This document shows positions 60,956 to 64,000 of a stretch of 64,000 bases of DNA, piece after piece; position 1 is the stretch's first letter, and each line of letters opens with the position of its first letter. The DNA lies in the NCBI GenBank assembly GCA_036346405.1, contig CM070567.1, positions 47,107,633-47,171,632 of the forward strand. Reading direction: 5' to 3'. Under the pieces are notes generated by a model. That model saw only the letters and a program-made list of their open reading frames with translations, did not search any database and was not told where the DNA came from. This DNA comes from Phyllostachys edulis. Taxonomy: Eukaryota > Streptophyta > Magnoliopsida > Poales > Poaceae. A program made the translations under genes and the position numbers.

Positions 60956-61715
60956 CTTTTTCGTAGTAGTATAAGTGATGTGAATGAAAGAGAATAAAGA
61001 GAGAGAAATGTGTTGTCTACAATCCTGTAGCCAACTGTATCACTAGAACCAATGAGGAAATGCCTTAGGTCCATAAAAACATTAAAATATTGTGTCATCT
61101 ATAAAAATAAGTGAAAAGACAACCTATTGTATGAGCTGTCTACATGTGACATGGAGATTTACTATAGACAGCAACTATCTGTACCATTGTACATGCCCTA
61201 AGGGAAATGCTATTATTTCGAGTAGATGCCAGACTGTCTTACCTAGCCCCGTAACCCCAAAATCGCCGCAAAGTTGTGCTTTTACGAGGCAGCTTTTTTC
61301 ATGTAAAATTGGACATATGAGATTACAATTTTGTGGTGTTATCTATAAGACATTCAAATTTCGTGTCTTTTCGAACGACACTACAAAAATGTAACCTTTT
61401 GCTGTGGGACATTGATGCCATTAAAATAAGAGAAAATTCACAATATGCACTGAATAACTATATGATTCACAATATGTCACTCATTGTGAAGCTGGCATGT
61501 GAATCCATGAGCCATATGTCAGTAAGACACCAGTGACATATTATGAAGATCAGAAGTTATTCATGGTATCTAGCGAATTACCCATTAAAATAGTATTTCC
61601 GAGCTGAAGAGGAGAGGAAAGACTAGTGAAAAATCCATTTTACCTTTCCAGTCTCCTTCCTTCTTTCCTATTCCTCTTCCCTTCCTCTCTTCCCCCTTCT
61701 TCCTCATCTAGTCCG

Positions 61716-62040
61716 ATGGCTGCCGTGCTGCTGTGCCACGGCCGGTGGCTGCTAGTCGAGCGCCCCGTCGTTGCCTCCTTTCACTGGCGCCTGGGCTGCA
61801 CCTTCACCCCGTCCCCGTCCCTCGCCATTGCCGCTGTCTGCGCCTACCTCACCGCGGTGCTTCTCATCTACCAAAGCCACATCTTGCTGCTCCCGTCCCC
61901 CACTTCCCGCGCCCCGGCGCCCTCCGGGCCACCTTCGTGCTCCACAACGCCGTCCTCCTGGCCCTCTCCGCCGCCATGGCCGCCAGCTAGGCTCTCTCTA
62001 CTGCGGCCACGACACCCTACTGGAGGTGGCCCTTTTGATT
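61716..62040 (+). pseudogene. ELO (GNS1/SUR4-type) fatty-acid elongase fragment, copy 1
   Basis: Plus-strand sequence encodes, in two frames, VASFHWRLGCTFTPSPSLAI, AYLTAVLLIYQS and, after a frameshift, LRATFVLHNAVLLALSAAMA, the N-terminal part of plant ELO-like elongases (membrane enzymes of very-long-chain fatty acid synthesis). GHDTLLEVALL near 62010 recalls the following GDTLLILL motif. A stop (TAG near 61988) and the frameshift make it non-functional. Full ELO proteins are about 280 residues, and only about 100 codons remain. The identification rests on motif memory. Confidence 0.65.
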
Positions 62041-62096
62041 CCTGCACGCCTTCTTCCTTCTTTCCTATTCCTTCTCATTCCTTCTTCCTCCTCTAG

Positions 62097-62410
62097 CCCG
62101 ACGGCCGCCGCGCTACTGCGCCGCGCCCAGTGGCTACTGGTCGAGTGCCTCCTTTCACTGGCGCCTGGGCTGCACCTTCACTGCCGCCACTGTCTACGCC
62201 TACCTCGCCGCGATGCTCCTCCACCACAGCATCCTGTCCCTCTCGTTCCCCCACCCCCGTGCCCTCCGTGTCGCCTCCGTGCTCCACAGTGTCGTCCTCC
62301 AAGCCCTCTCCGTCGACATGTTCGCCGGCTGCGCGCTCTCCGTTACGGCCACGTCTACCACCACGGCGTCGTCATCGCCACGTGCTACCTCTGGCTCGCC
62401 ATGCGCTAGT
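62097..62410 (+). pseudogene. ELO fatty-acid elongase fragment, copy 2
   Basis: Tandem second copy, about 390 bp downstream of the first and sharing its CT-rich leader (CTTCTTTCCTATTCC). It encodes SFHWRLGCTFT, YLAAMLLHH, LRVASVLHSVVLQALS and GCALSVTAT. After a frame change it encodes HVYHHGVVIATCYLWLA, which contains the ELO histidine box HxxHH. The piece between the N-terminal region and the histidine box is deleted, so it is an internally truncated, frameshifted fragment. Confidence 0.68.
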
Positions 62411-62848
62411 CCCTCACTGCCGCCTCCTCATCTTCGCTAGCAACACTGCCTCCTCGTCATTCTCGCCGTCACCGCCGCCTCCTCCCCATCCTTGCCGTCA
62501 CGGTGGCTGCGGCGACGCAGGCCCACATGTTCCCAAGCATAGCGATCCCATTTTCAGAACCGAGATGGGCAGAGGAGGTGCTAACGATGCCGGCGATGAC
62601 GACGGTTCTATTTCTTTCTCTTCCTCTTCCTCCGTTCTGTTTGTGAAGAATGAAGGGAAAAGAAGAGAAGGGCATTAAGGTCATTTTGAATTGTTCCTCT
62701 TTTCTAATCAGCCAAATATATTATTTTAATTATCTTAATGTCCCACAACAAAAAGACATATTTTTGTATTGTCTTTAGGCAAAGACACGAAATTTGAATG
62801 TGCCATAGCTAATGATACGAAATTATAGTGTCCTGTAACCAATTTTGC

Positions 62849-63640
62849 ATCTCTTCTTGTTGTTACGGAGCAACTGAATTACAACAATGGAGTGGTATAT
62901 GTTCTAGTAATATACACTACAACTCATGCCATGCCTCCACATATCCATACAGCAACACGAGACGCTCATTAAAGCCCTATTTGAAACGTGGGAATTTCCC
63001 CCAAATTCTATGAGAATTGAATCGTTTCATATAAAATCCCGGCGAAATTCTTGTGTTCCAACGAGACCTAAGGATATCACCATTGGACAGAGTCCTTTCT
63101 ACCGAGAGGCTGGACCCCTTTCCAGGCCCGTTTGCTAGGAGGGAGATGGGAACAGAAGTACTAAAACGGGTTTCTCACTAGGCTTTGCACTTTGTTTCCT
63201 CGTACTCGTACTAGATCAGTAGCAGCAGTACTACCAAGTACCAACACCTTTTGTTCCCAAAACAAGGCGCAAAAGCACAAGAATCACTGAATTAACTCCG
63301 TTGAGAGAGAGAGAGAATACACAAGACAGTACGAGTTGGTGTAGATTTCCAGTACCAGCTACGCGGTACCAGCAGGCAGCAAGCATCCCCATCCTGACCG
63401 CGCGTGCGGCCTCGCCGGCCGATCTCTTCTCCTATGGGCGGTCGCCGGTCAGTGTCGGTCCCCTCACCCCCGTACCGCCTGCGCGGTGGGTCCGAGGACC
63501 CCGCCTCTGGGTCACTGACAGGGGTGGGCCCCACCCACCACATGAAGGGGAGAGAAAAAGCAATGGGCAGAGGCAGACAACCGTCGTCAGGTGCACGAAA
63601 AGCCAAACCTTCCCCCGAACCACCGGGGTAATCACTTAGC
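62849..63640 (+). promoter_or_regulatory. Probable promoter region of the gene entering at the right edge
   Basis: AT-rich up to about 63300, then a GA tract (63304-63316) and GC-rich sequence to 63640. Overlapping open frames on both strands at 63290-63640 look composition-driven. No certain TATA box is seen. Confidence 0.4.
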
Positions 63641-63893
63641 TAAGAACCCTAATTAAATCCCTAATCCATTGCTGGAATCCCGCAATCAAGCGTCAAAGGC
63701 AGGGATCATTTAACCACCACCACCACCACTACTACTTACAAATCCAGTGATCGCATCGAAGGCTACAGGAGAGAGAAGAAGAGAGGCCAAGGGGCAAGGG
63801 GGAGCTGCGGGAGGGGGATAGTTTCTTGTTTCGAGCTGCCTGGGCGGGAAGGAGCAATGCCCATCGCCACCAATGGCGATTGAACGATGCGGG
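63641..63893 (+). CDS. First exon (mostly 5' UTR) of an unidentified plus-strand gene
   Basis: A leader-like stretch with CCACCACCACCACC and purine-rich AGAGAGAAGAAGAG sequence leads to two ATGs and a good 5' splice site GGG|GTGAGT at 63894. The ATG at 63857 gives only nine codons (MPIATNGD, stop 63881-63883). The overlapping ATG at 63873 gives MAIERCG and stays open to the splice site, so it is the better start. The first ATG is then an upstream ORF. The rest of the gene is outside the window and the product cannot be named. Alternatively, the whole exon is 5' UTR. Confidence 0.5.
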
Positions 63894-64000
63894 GTGAGTG
63901 TACTCTACTCTACTGTATTTGTTACTCCTATATTTCTGTTTCGCGAGCGAAAAGAGAAGCTTTGGATTCTTGCATTTATGTCTTCCCTCGATGCACTTTG

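Larger units (their letters stand above)
51974..60971 (+). mobile_element. CACTA element 2 (9.0 kb) with decayed TNP2 and Ulp1-containing genes
   Basis: The left end is CACTACTATAGAAATG. The right end is GGCCTTTTTCGTAGTAGTA, its last base changed from G. Duplicated TAA flanks it (51971-51973 and 60972-60974). Subterminal TCACAGACGGTT and TCACGAGCGGTT motifs fill 52008-52370 and 60590-60950. Another such block lies internally at 56370-56580. Both gene regions read on the plus strand. Confidence 0.92.
51917..61198. mobile_element. GGGCATGTACAATGG-type MITE, split by CACTA 2
   Basis: The left end GGTCATGTATAATGG and the right end on the minus strand (GGGCATGTACAATGG) are inverted partners, and CTGTCTATAG lies inside both. 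The MITE body is 51917-51973 plus 60975-61198, about 280 bp. The CACTA element inserted at TAA. Confidence 0.7.
61303..62848. mobile_element. Pack-MULE-like element carrying ELO gene fragments
   Basis: Terminal inverted repeats of about 128 bp (61303-61430 and 62721-62848), roughly 70-75 percent alike, with a shared CATTCAAATTTCGTGTCTTT core and GTGGGACATT near the inner side. Long inverted repeats around GC-rich host-gene sequence are the hallmark of Pack-MULEs. No transposase is present. No clear 9-bp target duplication was found at the edges I chose, so the true tips may differ by several bases. Confidence 0.72.

Noticed and set aside
63292..63639. Open frames of 75-112 codons before the right-edge gene
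   Set aside because: Frames on both strands overlap fully in GC-rich promoter-like DNA, and none continues into the exon with a splice site.

Overview
This is plant nuclear DNA, almost certainly a grass and most likely rice (Oryza) or a close relative. The reasons are a 14-exon nuclear gene with GT-AG introns, GC-rich Ser/Pro/Ala-biased first exons, CACTA elements with TCACAGACGGTT/TCACGAGCGGTT subterminal repeats, a Micron-like MITE embedded in (TA)n, a BARE/RIRE1-type copia LTR, and many TGTAACATCCC-type gypsy LTR ends. Species is inferred from element style, not proven. I saw no rRNA, tRNA, organellar or bacterial genes and no CRISPR.

Layout. 1-3.2 kb: end of a minus-strand LTR, old repeat debris and a Tourist-like MITE. 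3.3-8.4 kb: the only complete cellular gene, a four-CBS-domain plus PB1-domain protein of the CBSCBSPB family (542 residues, plus strand). 8.4-22.2 kb: a minus-strand Ty1/copia element lying 0.4 kb behind the stop codon. Its gag region is split by two giant solo LTRs (4.66 and 4.04 kb), each with a perfect 5-bp target duplication. 22.2-32.6 kb: a large terminal-inverted-repeat element (ends GGCCCCGTTTGTTT) holding a CACTA element (TSD GTC), a 2.7-kb minus-strand LTR and a 10-bp-periodic minisatellite. 32.6-47.5 kb: a block of four or five unrelated tandem repeats, invaded by a BARE-like solo LTR and two copies of another solo LTR. One of those copies carries a 5.2-kb giant LTR. 47.5-51.9 kb: GC-rich tandem repeats, unassigned sequence and a Micron-like MITE between (TA)n tracts. 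51.9-61.2 kb: a MITE split by a 9.0-kb CACTA element (TSD TAA) with two decayed genes, a TNP2-type transposase and a second ORF ending in a Ulp1-like (C48) peptidase domain. 61.3-62.85 kb: a 1.5-kb Pack-MULE-like element with ~128-bp inverted repeats and two tandem fragments of an ELO-type fatty-acid elongase gene. 62.85-64 kb: probable promoter and first exon of another plus-strand gene.

The two cellular genes (3.3-8.4 kb and from about 63.65 kb) are separated by about 55 kb of nested elements. Insertion order can be read from target duplications: two giant LTRs went into the copia, one giant LTR went into an earlier LTR, and a CACTA went into a MITE. Apart from the CBSCBSPB gene and perhaps the gene at the right edge, nothing here looks like a functional protein gene. 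The mobile-element coding regions are all broken.
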